The notes under the pieces: model-generated | The model's database searches: none | Seen by the model: the letters and a program-made list of their open reading frames with translations, nothing else | What the model was told of the DNA's origin: nothing | Assembly: GCF_015751905.1 (NCBI RefSeq) | Contig: NZ_JADOUF010000001.1 | Location: 2,604,001-2,668,000, forward strand | Direction: 5' to 3' | DNA from: Longispora fulva | Lineage (GTDB): Bacteria; Actinomycetota; Actinomycetes; Mycobacteriales; Micromonosporaceae | DNA length: 64,000 bases | Shown: piece after piece, positions 32,932-41,491 of the stretch | Layout of the letters: every line of letters starts with the position of its first letter | Numbering within the stretch: position 1 is the first letter of the stretch | Position numbers and translations under genes: made by a program

Positions 32932-34798
32932 CGCTTTGGACGCTGTTGGCGATCTTGGCCTGTTTGTCCCGTATCGCTTCTGGTGTGAGGTTCGTTGGGT
33001 GTGGTGAGGCGGCCCGCGTCGGAGGTGGTGGCGATGTCGATGGGGCGTGTTTCGGGTGGGGCGATTCCGGTGGTGACGGCGCGGGTGGCTCGGGCGGCGT
33101 GTCCGAAGGGGACGCCGGCGATGTGGGTCCGGGACAAGCTTCAGGAGCTGTTCGTGGACTCCGATTTCGCCGATTGGTTCGGTGGTGATGGGCGTCGTGG
33201 TGTGTCGCCGGCACGGTTGGCGATGGTGTCGGTGTTGCAATACGCGGAGAACCTTCCCGACCGCCAAGCCGCGCGGGCGGTGGCGTGCCGCATCGACTGG
33301 AAATACGCACTCGGTATGGACCTCGATGAGCCCGGGTTTGATCACTCGGTGCTCAGCGAGTTCCGTGACCGGCTGGCAGAGGGCGATCGTGCTGACCTCC
33401 TGCTGCAGGTGATGGTCGATCGGCTTGCAGCAGCTGGCCTGGTCAAGCGACGTGGCCGGATGCGCACCGACTCCACCCACGTGCTGGCCGCGGTCCGCAA
33501 ACTCAGTCGGGTGGAACTGGTGGCCGAGACGCTGCGGACCGCGTTGGAGGCCCTCGCCCGGGTCGACGAGGTTTGGCTCTCACGGGTGATCACGCCCGAG
33601 TGGGGACAACGGTATGGCCGCCCGATCCGCTACGAACACCAACCCAAGGGCCAGACGGGGGTGTCTGACTACCTTCTGCAGGTCGGCGGCGACGGCATGG
33701 CGCTGCTACAGGCCGTCTACCATTCCAGCGCCCCGGCATGGGTTCAAGCGGTCGCCGAAGTTGAGATCCTGCGGCAGGTCTGGGTCCAGCAGTACTGGCA
33801 CGACGCCGGACAACTGCGCTGGCGGGAGACCAAGATCTCCAGGGCGCGGCGCAGCCGCAACGACTCGCCCCGACGGGCCAAAGGGCCCGAGGTCGCAGAC
33901 GACGAGCCCGCACGGGTCCCCTGGTCGAGTTCGGAGATCGTCACTCCACATGACACTGACGCCCGGTTCAGTCACAAGGCCGGGAAAATCGCCTGGATCG
34001 GATACAAGGACCACCAGACCGAGACCTGCGACGACGACGCCGTCAACGTTATCGTGCACGTTCTCACCACCCCCGCTCCCGAACAGGATGTCGAGGCGGT
34101 CAGTCCGATTCACGCCGCACTGGCCACCGGATCGCTCACTCCGGCCGAGCACCTGCTCGACAGTGGATACGTCACCCCGTACATCATCCACCAGGCCGCC
34201 ACCGAACACGGGATCACGATCGTCGGGCCCGTCCGCCTGGACCCGCGGGCCGCCGACCGCCCCCGATTCGCCAAGGAAGACTTCCATATCAACTGGGAGG
34301 ATCAGACCGTCACCTGCCCCCAGGGCGTGACCAGCCCGCCCTGGAAACCAACCGTCACCGACCGCAAAGCCGGCATCTCTGTCCTGTTCAGACGCGGTGA
34401 CTGCCGGGCCTGCGACGTCCGCCTGCAATGCACCGGCAACATCGACGACAAGGGACGACACCTCCTGCTGCTTCCTCGACCCCAGCAGGAAATCCAGACC
34501 CGTGTCCGCGCCGAGCAACAGACCCCCGAATGGCAGCGCAGATACGACCTCCGCGCCGGCGCGGAATCCACCGTCTCGGAGACCACCCGAGCCCACGGAC
34601 TACGCCACTGCCGCTACCGAGGCCTGGCCAAAACCCACGTCCAACACGTCCTCATCGCCGCCGGCACCAACATCTGCCGCCTCGCCGCCCACGACCCAAC
34701 CCACCCACACCACCGACCACCCAGCCACCTGAAACGACTCTGCAAGACCCTGACAACCACCATCTGACCCGACAAGATCGCCAACAGCGTCCGCTTTG
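32932..34798 (+). mobile_element. IS1182-family insertion sequence with 7-bp target duplication
   Basis: The ends are inverted repeats GACGCTGTTGGCGATCTTG (32939-32957) and its complement (34773-34791), 19 of 19 identical. Directly outside both is CGCTTTG (32932-32938 and 34792-34798), the likely target-site duplication. The element is thus 1853 bp with one complete transposase gene. Intact ends and clear duplication point to recent insertion, in contrast to the decayed elements around. Confidence 0.85.
33034..34767 (+). CDS. IS1182-family transposase
   Basis: 577 residues from ATG 33034 with GGAGG upstream. N-terminal segment VSPARLAMVSVLQYAENLPDRQAARAV and YALGMDLDEPGFDHSVLSEFRDRL is typical of the DUF772 domain of IS1182/IS5-like DDE transposases. 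The catalytic Asp of RMRTDSTHV, then IGYKDHQTETC, LLDSGYVTP, and the Cys-rich C-terminal segment (FRRGDCRACDVRLQC) follow in order, with the Glu-containing RAGAESTVSETTR and HGLRHCRYRGLAKTHVQHVL at the end. The frame is intact, so it is probably active. Confidence 0.94.
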   Translation: MSMGRVSGGAIPVVTARVARAACPKGTPAMWVRDKLQELFVDSDFADWFGGDGRRGVSPARLAMVSVLQYAENLPDRQAARAVACRIDWKYALGMDLDEPGFDHSVLSEFRDRLAEGDRADLLLQVMVDRLAAAGLVKRRGRMRTDSTHVLAAVRKLSRVELVAETLRTALEALARVDEVWLSRVITPEWGQRYGRPIRYEHQPKGQTGVSDYLLQVGGDGMALLQAVYHSSAPAWVQAVAEVEILRQVWVQQYWHDAGQLRWRETKISRARRSRNDSPRRAKGPEVADDEPARVPWSSSEIVTPHDTDARFSHKAGKIAWIGYKDHQTETCDDDAVNVIVHVLTTPAPEQDVEAVSPIHAALATGSLTPAEHLLDSGYVTPYIIHQAATEHGITIVGPVRLDPRAADRPRFAKEDFHINWEDQTVTCPQGVTSPPWKPTVTDRKAGISVLFRRGDCRACDVRLQCTGNIDDKGRHLLLLPRPQQEIQTRVRAEQQTPEWQRRYDLRAGAESTVSETTRAHGLRHCRYRGLAKTHVQHVLIAAGTNICRLAAHDPTHPHHRPPSHLKRLCKTLTTTI

Positions 34799-34831
34799 TG
34801 GGCCAGAACCCAAAACTCGGCTCTGGCCCCA
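34799..34831 (-). terminator. Hairpin downstream of the SUFU-domain gene
   Basis: TGGGCCAGA (34799-34807) pairs with TCTGGCCCCA (34822-34831), one bulged base; loop of about 14. It lies 17 bases beyond the stop of the minus-strand SUFU gene and directly abuts the target duplication of the IS1182 element. Confidence 0.6.
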
Positions 34832-34847
34832 AAAGCATGACAAGCCG

Positions 34848-35417
34848 TCAGACTGCCGGGGGCCGGGTGACGTTGCAGGGGTCCCATTCGATTTCCCAGA
34901 ACGCTTGGGGCCCGTGCTCGCGGATGAATTTGCGTTCGATCTCGTGGATCGGGTACATGCCGGCGATGTTGATGACGTCGTGGCCTTCGTGGCCTGGAGC
35001 GCTGACGTCGATGCCGGCGTAGTCGGTGCGGTCCATGACCGCGGGTGCGGCGACCACGAAGGCGGTCATGGCAGACTCGGGTGAGATGGGCCCGCCGAAG
35101 CCCACGGTGTCGCCGTAGGCGAAGGGGCAGGAACCGCGCAGACCTTCGGCGAGGTGGCCGATCGCCCGGGCCCACAGCTCATCGGAAGAGCTGACGCTGA
35201 TGCACAGCTCCGGGGTTCCGTGCCGCCATTCCGGGTGCTCAGCGAGGGAGAGCCCGTACGTTACGGCGGTGAGCAGCCCCTCGGGCAGGCCGGGATAGGC
35301 CATGACGGTCACGTTCTCGAGCCCGTTCTTGGTTGATGGGACGGGAAGGAACCGTGGCTCGGCGCCGCCTGTCATGCGGTCGAGGTGGGCCAGATACTTC
35401 TCCACTCGGGTTGCCAT
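34848..35417 (-). CDS. Suppressor-of-fused (SUFU)-domain protein
   Basis: 189 residues from ATG 35417 (MATRVEKYLAHLDRMTGG). Conserved SUFU signs: LENVTVMAYPGLPEGLLTAVTYGLS, HPEWRHGTPELCISVSSSDELWARAIGHLAE, FAYGDTVGFGGPISPESAM, and INIAGMYPIHEIERKFIREHGPQAFWEIEWDP. In bacteria SUFU domains are frequent as immunity proteins for polymorphic toxins, and also standalone. No toxin lies directly next to it here, and the RHS locus is 10 kb away, so immunity is an inference. Confidence 0.87.
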   Translation of the reverse strand: MATRVEKYLAHLDRMTGGAEPRFLPVPSTKNGLENVTVMAYPGLPEGLLTAVTYGLSLAEHPEWRHGTPELCISVSSSDELWARAIGHLAEGLRGSCPFAYGDTVGFGGPISPESAMTAFVVAAPAVMDRTDYAGIDVSAPGHEGHDVINIAGMYPIHEIERKFIREHGPQAFWEIEWDPCNVTRPPAV

Positions 35418-35516
35418 CGACAGAGCATGCCGTACGGTTGCGGGTAGCGCCAATCCGTGTGACCTGCGAGTTCAGCTCACGTAGGCTGCCGACTCTGCCG
35501 GACAGCGTGGCGCGAA

Positions 35517-35963
35517 TGTGGCGTCCCTGGACTCGGGGCCGGATCGACAGGATCCTCGGCCAGCTCATCGACATCCCCACTCCGGCTGGCCCTATCCCCG
35601 CAGTTCGTTCCCGGGGTTGGAGGCCATCGGGGTTCCTCGCCCGGGTGGCGGGCGGCCCCAGACACCCCGGATCCAGTGCTGGGTGACAAGGCGTACTCCC
35701 CAAGGCTCACCGCGCCTACCTGCGTAAACGGGGGATCAAGGCCACCATCGCCGAACCCGATGACCAGAAACGTCGCCGAAGGAACAAGGGACCGCCGGTT
35801 ACCGACCTTCGGTGTTCAGCAAGGACGCCTGCAAGGCTCGCCACGCTGTGGAGTGCGGAGTCTCAAAGTTGAAACGCAACCGCGCGGTGGCCACCCGGTT
35901 CGACAGGCTCGCCGTCTGCTACGAGGCCACGGTCCTCATCGCTGTCGTCGGCGAGTGGTCATG
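35517..35963 (+). pseudogene. Decayed IS5-family transposase C-terminus
   Basis: Scattered frames: VLGDKAYSPRL at about 35677-35709, AYLRKRGIKATIAEPDDQKRRRRNKGPPVT at about 35716-35805, and LKRNRAVATRFDRLAVCYEATVLIAVV at about 35863-35960. These match the end of an IS5 transposase (GDKAYSxxxxRAYLRxRGIxATIPExxDQ...RNRGVATRYDKxAxxY) with several frame breaks and a missing VERCFN block. Inactive. Confidence 0.7.
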
Positions 35964-36495
35964 AAGCGACCACCTGGTCTCCTTGTGCTCCGTCGATCTG
36001 TTCGCGGAGGATGTCGGCGTGGCCGGCGTGCCGGCCGAGTTCCTCGATCATGTGCACGTAGATCCAGCGCAGGGAGACCCGACCGAGTCGAGGGTGTGGC
36101 ACGGTGTGGTCCAGGTCGAAGCCGGCGGCGATCTGCCGCGACCACTCGCACGTGGCGTCGTATTCGTTGATCAGGTCCGTCAGGGACTCATCCGGCCCGA
36201 CCAGGAAGCTGTCGTCGTCACCGAAGGAGTTGCCCGGGATATCCTCGCGCGGGATCTGGGCCAGCCGGTGCTGGAACCAGTTCCGCTCCACAGCCGAGGC
36301 GTGCTTGAGGAGACCGGCCAGCGTGGTGCGCGACGGAACCAGGCGGATCCGGAGCTGTTCGGCGGTCAGCCCGGCCACCTTGTTCTTGGTCACGTCCCGG
36401 AAATAGTCCACGAAAGTCTCGAGGATCTGCCGCTCACCGGCAACGGCGGCCAACTCGGGCGCGTCCAACGGTGGGTCGATCTGCGGGGTGATCAT
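35959..36495 (-). CDS. DinB/DUF664 protein, paralogue of 22549-23055
   Basis: 178 residues starting MITPQIDPPLDAPELAAVAGERQILETFVDYFRD. Helix 1-4 pattern of DinB: VAGLTAEQLRIRLVPSRTTLAGLLKHASAVERNWFQHRL, then RWIYVHMIEELGRHAGHADILREQIDG. The His triad (KHAS, HMIEELGRH, GHAD) is present, so it should bind metal and could be a mycothiol S-transferase-like detoxifier. It overlaps the end of the IS5 remnant. Standalone. Confidence 0.9.
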   Translation of the reverse strand: MITPQIDPPLDAPELAAVAGERQILETFVDYFRDVTKNKVAGLTAEQLRIRLVPSRTTLAGLLKHASAVERNWFQHRLAQIPREDIPGNSFGDDDSFLVGPDESLTDLINEYDATCEWSRQIAAGFDLDHTVPHPRLGRVSLRWIYVHMIEELGRHAGHADILREQIDGAQGDQVVAS

Positions 36496-36745
36496 AACGG
36501 CAGACGCTACCCCCGAACGGCGCCACTGACTTCGAGGGATAGTTGCGAATGCCGATGCCCTGACTTGTTAGGCTCAGGATGCCCGGTCACTCATCGCCAT
36601 TCCCCATCTCCGCCGCTGACCGCCGACCCATGATCAACGTTGAAAACGGGGCCCTAGTGCCGTACGGGCAAATCCGGATTTCACTCTCAGAACAACCCGT
36701 GCGGCCTTCTGATGTCACGGCCCATTCGGTACGCGCTCCAGGTCG

Positions 36746-37663
36746 TTAGTCGGCGAGTTCTCGGAGGTCGTTGAGGGTCTGATCCAGCCAGCCCTCGGCC
36801 TGGGACTCGACACCGCGCCAGGCCGGCTTCGTGATCAGATGGAACCGCAGGCCGGCGATCACCTCGATCGCGTCCAGCCACGCCTCGGCGGCCAGACCAG
36901 CCGGGTCGATCGGCCTGATCTCGGTGTAGCCGGCGACGAAATGGTCCCAGTTCGGGGAACCGAACGGGAAGTCCGCGATCAGGAAACCCTCACCGGCGAG
37001 GTCGAAGTCGAAGACCACGAGCTCGGGGTCGTCCTCGGTGCCGCCGACGATCAAGACGTTGTCCATCGTGGCGTCGCCGTGGCACAACCCGCGCAGCGGC
37101 GGGTTCGCGGTCAACCCGGCACGCGCGGCCGCCGCGACGGATACCGCCCGGTCCCGATCAGGTGCCGACAGCAGCGGCAGTACCTCGGCCAGTGGCCCAT
37201 CCAGGACAGCCGACAGATCCGTGGCGCCGCGCCGGTGGTCTGACCGGAAGGACCCGCCAGCCGCGTGGATCCGGCCGATCAGGCGGCCGTGCGCCCGATG
37301 CAGGCCGGGAGCGAACGGCGCCACCGGCCGGTGCCCCTCGACTCTTTCCAGCAGGACCAGCGGACGGGGCCCCTCGGGTGCCTGCCACGTCCCGCTCAAC
37401 GTGCCGTCGAGTCGCCGGACCACCGGCGGGACCGCGACGCCCTTCCGGGCCAGGTGCCCAGCCAGATCGCATTCCCACGCGACCTCCTCCGGGGTGCGCC
37501 AGCCGTGCCGGTACACCTTCAGGAAATGACCCGGGTCCACCCGATAGACATCATTGGCCAGGCACCGGTGCAGCGTGACCCGCTCGACCGGAACCCCCCA
37601 CTCCCGCTCAACTAGCCGGCCGAGCGTCTCCGGCCGAGCCAAGGACCGCAACACATCAGACAT
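36746..37663 (-). CDS. Aminoglycoside phosphotransferase-family kinase
   Basis: 305 residues from ATG 37663 (MSDVLRSLARPETLG). Glycine-loop-like HRCLANDVYRV, Lys in HFLKVYRH, catalytic loop GLCHGDATMDNVL (about residue 193) and metal Asp in LVVFDFDLAGEG are all present. Length is usual. It phosphorylates a small molecule; whether an antibiotic or a metabolite cannot be decided. One of three phosphotransferases of this superfamily in the window. Confidence 0.9.
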   Translation of the reverse strand: MSDVLRSLARPETLGRLVEREWGVPVERVTLHRCLANDVYRVDPGHFLKVYRHGWRTPEEVAWECDLAGHLARKGVAVPPVVRRLDGTLSGTWQAPEGPRPLVLLERVEGHRPVAPFAPGLHRAHGRLIGRIHAAGGSFRSDHRRGATDLSAVLDGPLAEVLPLLSAPDRDRAVSVAAAARAGLTANPPLRGLCHGDATMDNVLIVGGTEDDPELVVFDFDLAGEGFLIADFPFGSPNWDHFVAGYTEIRPIDPAGLAAEAWLDAIEVIAGLRFHLITKPAWRGVESQAEGWLDQTLNDLRELAD

Positions 37664-37827
37664 CCACCCAGTATCCGAACCGCAACAACCGAATTCCGGA
37701 TGCCTTGACCCACGACAGGAGTCCAACGACCTGCCACGCGATTACACGCGGGCTGCGCCGACCCAGCCCCCGCCCAGCGGCACCGTCAGGCCACCTATCG
37801 CGCACCAAGTCGTTAGCGTTGACACCC

Positions 37828-38442
37828 TTATGGACAGCTTTGACGTCGTGTGGTGATCGTGCTGATCGCGCAGATCATCCAGCCGAGGGTGGGTAGGTAG
37901 GCTGTCGGCCACAGGTCGGGGTGTCCCTGGTCGAGGAGGAATGCCCCGGAGGCCGCGGCCAACGCGTAGCAGATCAGCACTAGGGCGCCGATGATCCGTA
38001 GCGTGAGTCCTCGCAGGAACGCGAACCCGAGCCAGGCCAACGCCATGACTGCCGCGCCTATCGCCAGTGGCGTCGCACCTTCCCACGAGGGCGGGTTGGG
38101 TCCGAATCGGGGGATGATCAGTGTCGCCTCGAGCCAAGCCGGCCCGAGTGCCCAGAGGCTGAAATGCAGCCACTGTAGCGCCCGCGAGTCCAGGTTCACG
38201 GCGAAGGCGATGAGTGCGCCGAACAGCAGCGACGGACCTGCGAAGATGAGGACGGCCACGGAGGCGTAACCGGCGGGGTCCTCATGCTTCGAGCTGGCCA
38301 GCAGTGGACCGTACTCGCTCCACGGCACGACGAATAGTCCGGCGGCGACTACCAGGACACCGACGAGCGGTGCGACCCACCTGAACCCGGCCCGAGACCG
38401 TAGCGGATGGTGGTCATGGGGCGCGGATGGCAAGACTGTCAT
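37828..38442 (-). CDS. Multi-pass membrane protein, unknown
   Basis: 204 residues from ATG 38442. Five hydrophobic stretches are visible: WVAPLVGVLVVAAGLFVVPW, VAVLIFAGPSLLFGALIAFAV, a weaker HFSLWALGPAWLEATLII, LAIGAAVMALAWLGFAFL, and IIGALVLICYALAAASGAFLL, then LPTLGWMICAISTI. It has no transporter or enzyme motif that I recognise. Standalone minus-strand gene between two phosphotransferase genes. Confidence 0.82.
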   Translation of the reverse strand: MTVLPSAPHDHHPLRSRAGFRWVAPLVGVLVVAAGLFVVPWSEYGPLLASSKHEDPAGYASVAVLIFAGPSLLFGALIAFAVNLDSRALQWLHFSLWALGPAWLEATLIIPRFGPNPPSWEGATPLAIGAAVMALAWLGFAFLRGLTLRIIGALVLICYALAAASGAFLLDQGHPDLWPTAYLPTLGWMICAISTITTRRQSCP

Positions 38443-38503
38443 GTCGACCACTGTCGCAGGGCGAGCGGGCATCGAGTATCCGTACAGATACTCAACCAGA
38501 TGC

Positions 38504-39433
38504 TCACCCTCCGGGCCCGGATTCCGCGTACTCGGTGAGCACTTCGTCGATGACGCGTTTCACCTCCGCAGCCGCGGCAGGGTCGTCGTGGAGCGCGCGG
38601 GCGTAGATGATCAGCGCCTTCCACAGCGCCCACCCCCGCCCACGGGCCCAGGTGCCAGGGTCGACGTCGACCCTGGCACGGAACGCTTCGCGGCTCACAC
38701 CGGTCAGGCGTGTCCACGCGATCACCAGGTCACACGCGGGGTCACCGACCCCGCAGGTGCCGAAGTCGATGACCGCGGCCAACGCGCCGTCGCGGACCAG
38801 AAGGTTCCCCAGCGCCACATCGCCGTGAAACCACACCGGCTGGCGATCCCACGTCGTCTGAAGCGCCGACTGCCAGACGGCCGTGACGGCGTCGCGGGGC
38901 ACATGACCATCGAGCACCTCAATCGCCCGTCGTGTCTGGGCGTCATAGACCCGCAGTGGCCCACCGCGGAACCAGTTGTGCAGCCCGGGCTCGGGCCCGC
39001 CGGTCGCATCGACGTGTCGCAGCGCGACCAGGAAGGCTGCCAGGCTGTCGGCGAACCCGGTCAGGTCGGCGATGGTGTCGATGCGGGCGGGGTCTGCGTC
39101 GATCCACTCATACACCGACCACGGGAAGGCGAACTCTTCGCCGGGCCTGCCGGTCGCCAGCGGCTTGGATATCGGCAGGGGCACCCGCGGAGCAAGTAGT
39201 GGCAGCCATCGGTGCTCCTTGTCGACGGCCAGAGCGTACTCCCGAGCGGTGGGCAGCCGAATCGACATGCGATCACCGAGACGAAAGGTCTGGTTGTCCC
39301 AGCCGCTGATCTCGACGGGCCGGATGGGGAGGCGGGCCCACTGCGGGAACTGTGTGGCGATCAGCCGCCGCACCAGACCCACGTCGACAAGGCGGCGATC
39401 CGGCATCGGGACAGTGTCTGGGGCAGAGGTCAC
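38504..39433 (-). CDS. Aminoglycoside phosphotransferase-family kinase
   Basis: 309 residues from GTG 39433. Features: EISGWDNQTFRLGDRMSIRLPTA (glycine loop and Arg/Lys strand), WLPLLAPRVPLPISKPLATG, FPWSVYEWIDADPA hinge, catalytic loop WFHGDVALGNLLVRDG (about residue 200) and VIDFGTCGVGDPACDLVIAW metal site. This is the group often called aminoglycoside or macrolide-like phosphotransferases of actinomycetes. The tail KALIIYARALHDDPAAAAEVKRVIDEVLTEYA is typical. The substrate is unknown. Confidence 0.92.
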   Translation of the reverse strand: MTSAPDTVPMPDRRLVDVGLVRRLIATQFPQWARLPIRPVEISGWDNQTFRLGDRMSIRLPTAREYALAVDKEHRWLPLLAPRVPLPISKPLATGRPGEEFAFPWSVYEWIDADPARIDTIADLTGFADSLAAFLVALRHVDATGGPEPGLHNWFRGGPLRVYDAQTRRAIEVLDGHVPRDAVTAVWQSALQTTWDRQPVWFHGDVALGNLLVRDGALAAVIDFGTCGVGDPACDLVIAWTRLTGVSREAFRARVDVDPGTWARGRGWALWKALIIYARALHDDPAAAAEVKRVIDEVLTEYAESGPGG

Positions 39434-39848
39434 GCCCCCAACATCACAGGGAAGATGCCTGCTCGCAACCTATTTAGGCGGTTGAATCTCACGGCCTGAC
39501 CAGGCCCGCCTACCCAGCTGACGGCTCGACTCCAGGGACTATTCCGGTGATCCCGCGGCCACGCCCGCCACTGGCGGAGGGCCAGTCTGACGCCCACCCA
39601 CCGCACGTCAGCCCGGCCGCAGCGCGGCCGTGGCACTCCCCACCGACCACTTCCAGGTCCATTGACGATCGCCAAGGCTGCCAAGGCACATAGCCGCTGA
39701 GAGGAAGCGGAAAACGCCCCAGGCGAGCACCTCGCCGACTACGCGATGAGTACCCAGGGATGGGTGCGGAGCCCGATTGTTCCGCTGCCGAACGGTGAGC
39801 GGAAAGGCAGATGCGCTGCGATGGCGCACCGTAGTGAAAGGAAATCAC
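39434..39848. other. Spacer with a possible 37-residue leader ORF
   Basis: 415 bases with no recognised gene. ATG 39746 opens a 37-codon frame (MSTQGWVRSPIVPLPNGERK..) that runs past the next start and ends at 39859. It could be a leader of the small gene at 39849 but has no convincing ribosome site. The promoter for the plus-strand cluster that begins at 39849 is expected here. Confidence 0.35.
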
Positions 39849-40031
39849 TTGTCCTGTAAACCGCAAACACGGGCAGTCCTCGACACGCACACAGGCGTGG
39901 TCGCGGGGCCTCAGGCGCACTTCGGCGCGCCGACCAATCCGTTCCGCGACGCCGCCGTGGACGGGTTCACCGACATGCCGGACCAGATGGTCAGCCTCTG
40001 CGGCCATGGCATCGGTGGAGGCGTGCGATGA
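39849..40031 (+). CDS. 60-aa small protein at the head of the MoxR/VWA cluster
   Basis: TTG 39849 follows an AAAGGAA ribosome site; GTG 39834 is an alternative start. Encodes L/MSCKPQTRAVLDTHTGVVAG...NPFRDAAVDGFTDMPDQMVSLCGHGIGGGVR. It ends in TGA overlapping ATG 40028 (ATGA). Composition is coding-like, with acidic and polar residues and two Cys. No family recognised. Confidence 0.5.
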   Translation: MSCKPQTRAVLDTHTGVVAGPQAHFGAPTNPFRDAAVDGFTDMPDQMVSLCGHGIGGGVR

Positions 40032-40141
40032 CCGGTCTGCCCATGCGTCCTGTCCCCGGATCCGGCCCTGCGCCTGCCGGCCATCACAGTCCGCAGCACC
40101 CCACCGGGTCCTGCTTGTCCTCTTCGATTGGAGCTGCGATC

Positions 40142-41140
40142 ATGCCCGCTGTCCTCTTCCGTTTTCCGCTGGCGGCGGTCCTCGGCTTGTCCGAGCACGC
40201 GACCCTCTCACCCGACCACGCCGTCACCGCCGACCGGACGCTGCCCGGCCCAGCGCTGATACTGCGAACCGGCAAGGTGACGACCCTGGCCTCCAGTGGC
40301 CGCAACAACCCGCACAGTGACCCCGTCGCCCCGGTCCCGGCTGAACCAGGCCCCGACGGCGATGCGGCCCGGCCCGCGTCCGAACACATCCTGGACCTCG
40401 ACGCTTCCATACCGATGACGCTTCACGGAGTGCGCGAACCCCAGCCGTTGCCGCTGAGCAGCCAGTTGCACATCGCCCACACCATGGGCTGCGCCTTCAT
40501 GGAGATCGAGCTGACGGCCACCGGACCCGTCATCGGGTACACCATGCCGCGACCATCCGACGCGCACACGACCGGGCAACGCCTCGTCAACGTGAACAAC
40601 CGCGCCTTCCAACGGTTCCTGGCACTGCTCCCCGACCACTTCGACGTCAACCGCTGGGAGATCCCGGACACCGGCCAGACAGTCGCGGTTCTGCTCACCG
40701 ACGCGGCGAGCGGGGACTCGTTCCAGGTGGCGTTTCTGGACTCCGCCGAACCCGCGGCGCCGAGTGTGCTGATCACCATCGACCTCAGCGGTGCCGTGCG
40801 CGCCGTCGGCGTCTACCCGTCGCAGGATTCCGCCGCCGACTCCGCCGACGATATCGCCGCGGCCGATGAGAGCGTCGCGATGTCCGTGGCGCTGATCCTC
40901 AACGACCCGGTCGCTGCGGGCGCGTGGCTGCCGGTCACCGGACACATCGTCGAGGTGGTTCACCAGCCCGACGAGGACTTCGAACGCGCGGTCGTGCTGC
41001 TCGTCGACCACGCCCGCCTGCAGCTGGCCGCCACCGGCCCGTTCCCCGACCGCGCGTCGGCTGAGGCGTTCGCGGCCCAGGCCGGCCGTGGCATCGGCCG
41101 CATCGTCGCGCCGCTGCGCGACGCCCAGCCGCCGTTCTGA
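40142..41140 (+). CDS. Unknown protein of the MoxR/VWA cluster
   Basis: 333 residues from ATG 40142, chosen because GGAG lies 8 bases upstream; ATG 40028 (370 residues, coupled to the small gene) is an alternative. After a short hydrophobic start (MPAVLFRFPLAAVLGLSEHA), the region from about 100 to the end (LPLSSQLHIAHTMGCAFMEIEL, RLVNVNNRAFQRFLALLP, VAVLLTDAASGDSFQVAFLD, SVLITIDLSGAVRAVGVYPS, GAWLPVTGHIVEVVHQPDED) is rich in beta strands and has no recognised motif. It ends in a terminator hairpin. Same orientation as the ATPase and VWA genes. Confidence 0.7.
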   Translation: MPAVLFRFPLAAVLGLSEHATLSPDHAVTADRTLPGPALILRTGKVTTLASSGRNNPHSDPVAPVPAEPGPDGDAARPASEHILDLDASIPMTLHGVREPQPLPLSSQLHIAHTMGCAFMEIELTATGPVIGYTMPRPSDAHTTGQRLVNVNNRAFQRFLALLPDHFDVNRWEIPDTGQTVAVLLTDAASGDSFQVAFLDSAEPAAPSVLITIDLSGAVRAVGVYPSQDSAADSADDIAAADESVAMSVALILNDPVAAGAWLPVTGHIVEVVHQPDEDFERAVVLLVDHARLQLAATGPFPDRASAEAFAAQAGRGIGRIVAPLRDAQPPF

Positions 41141-41203
41141 CCCGAACCACCGGGCCCATACGGCTTCGCCGCGCACTCCCATCGACAAACGCGTACCACC
41201 CGA

Positions 41204-41227
41204 GCCGCCCTGTGGGCGGCCATTTTG
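41204..41227 (+). terminator. Intrinsic terminator after 40142-41140
   Basis: GCCGCCC (41204-41210), loop TGT, GGGCGGC (41214-41220), followed by CATTTTGT (a short T run). Textbook rho-independent form. Confidence 0.8.
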
Positions 41228-41304
41228 TGCGCGGCGACGGGGACTGCCTGTGACCGCTGTACCGGTCCCCTGACCTGACCCTCTGTCCCTTCTAAACGCT
41301 TCGC

Positions 41305-41384
41305 GGGCATGCCTCCTTGCCTGCGCGGCGAGGAGGCATGCCCGACGACGGCACCCCGGCCCCGCCGCGGGTCGCGGCGGGGCC
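41305..41384 (+). repeat. Two strong hairpins preceding the MoxR gene
   Basis: The first stem is 13 bp, GGGCATGCCTCCT (41305-41317) with AGGAGGCATGCCC (41331-41343). The second stem is 12 bp, GGCCCCGCCGCG (41358-41369) with CGCGGCGGGGCC (41373-41384), loop 3. A TTTCACCCAAGGAGG leader and start follow. The first hairpin contains an anti-Shine-Dalgarno-like AGGAGG on its right arm. Confidence 0.7.
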
Positions 41385-41410
41385 TCCCTTTCACCCAAGG
41401 AGGCACTCTC

Positions 41411-41491
41411 GTGCGCGTACAACGCTCCGGCTCCCAAAGTCGGCCGCAACCCGCAACCCCGACCGGCACTGCTGGGCGGGGGCGGCGATGA
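41411..41491 (+). CDS. 26-residue mini-ORF coupled to the MoxR gene
   Basis: GTG 41411 lies 7 bases after AAGGAGG (41397-41403), the best ribosome site in this cluster. It encodes VRVQRSGSQSRPQPATPTGT-AGRGRR and ends with TGA 41489-41491, overlapping the MoxR ATG (41488) as ATGA. MoxR's own upstream region has only a weak G-rich site, so translation of the ATPase probably depends on this mini-ORF, as for 3033-3104. Confidence 0.5.
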   Translation: MRVQRSGSQSRPQPATPTGTAGRGRR

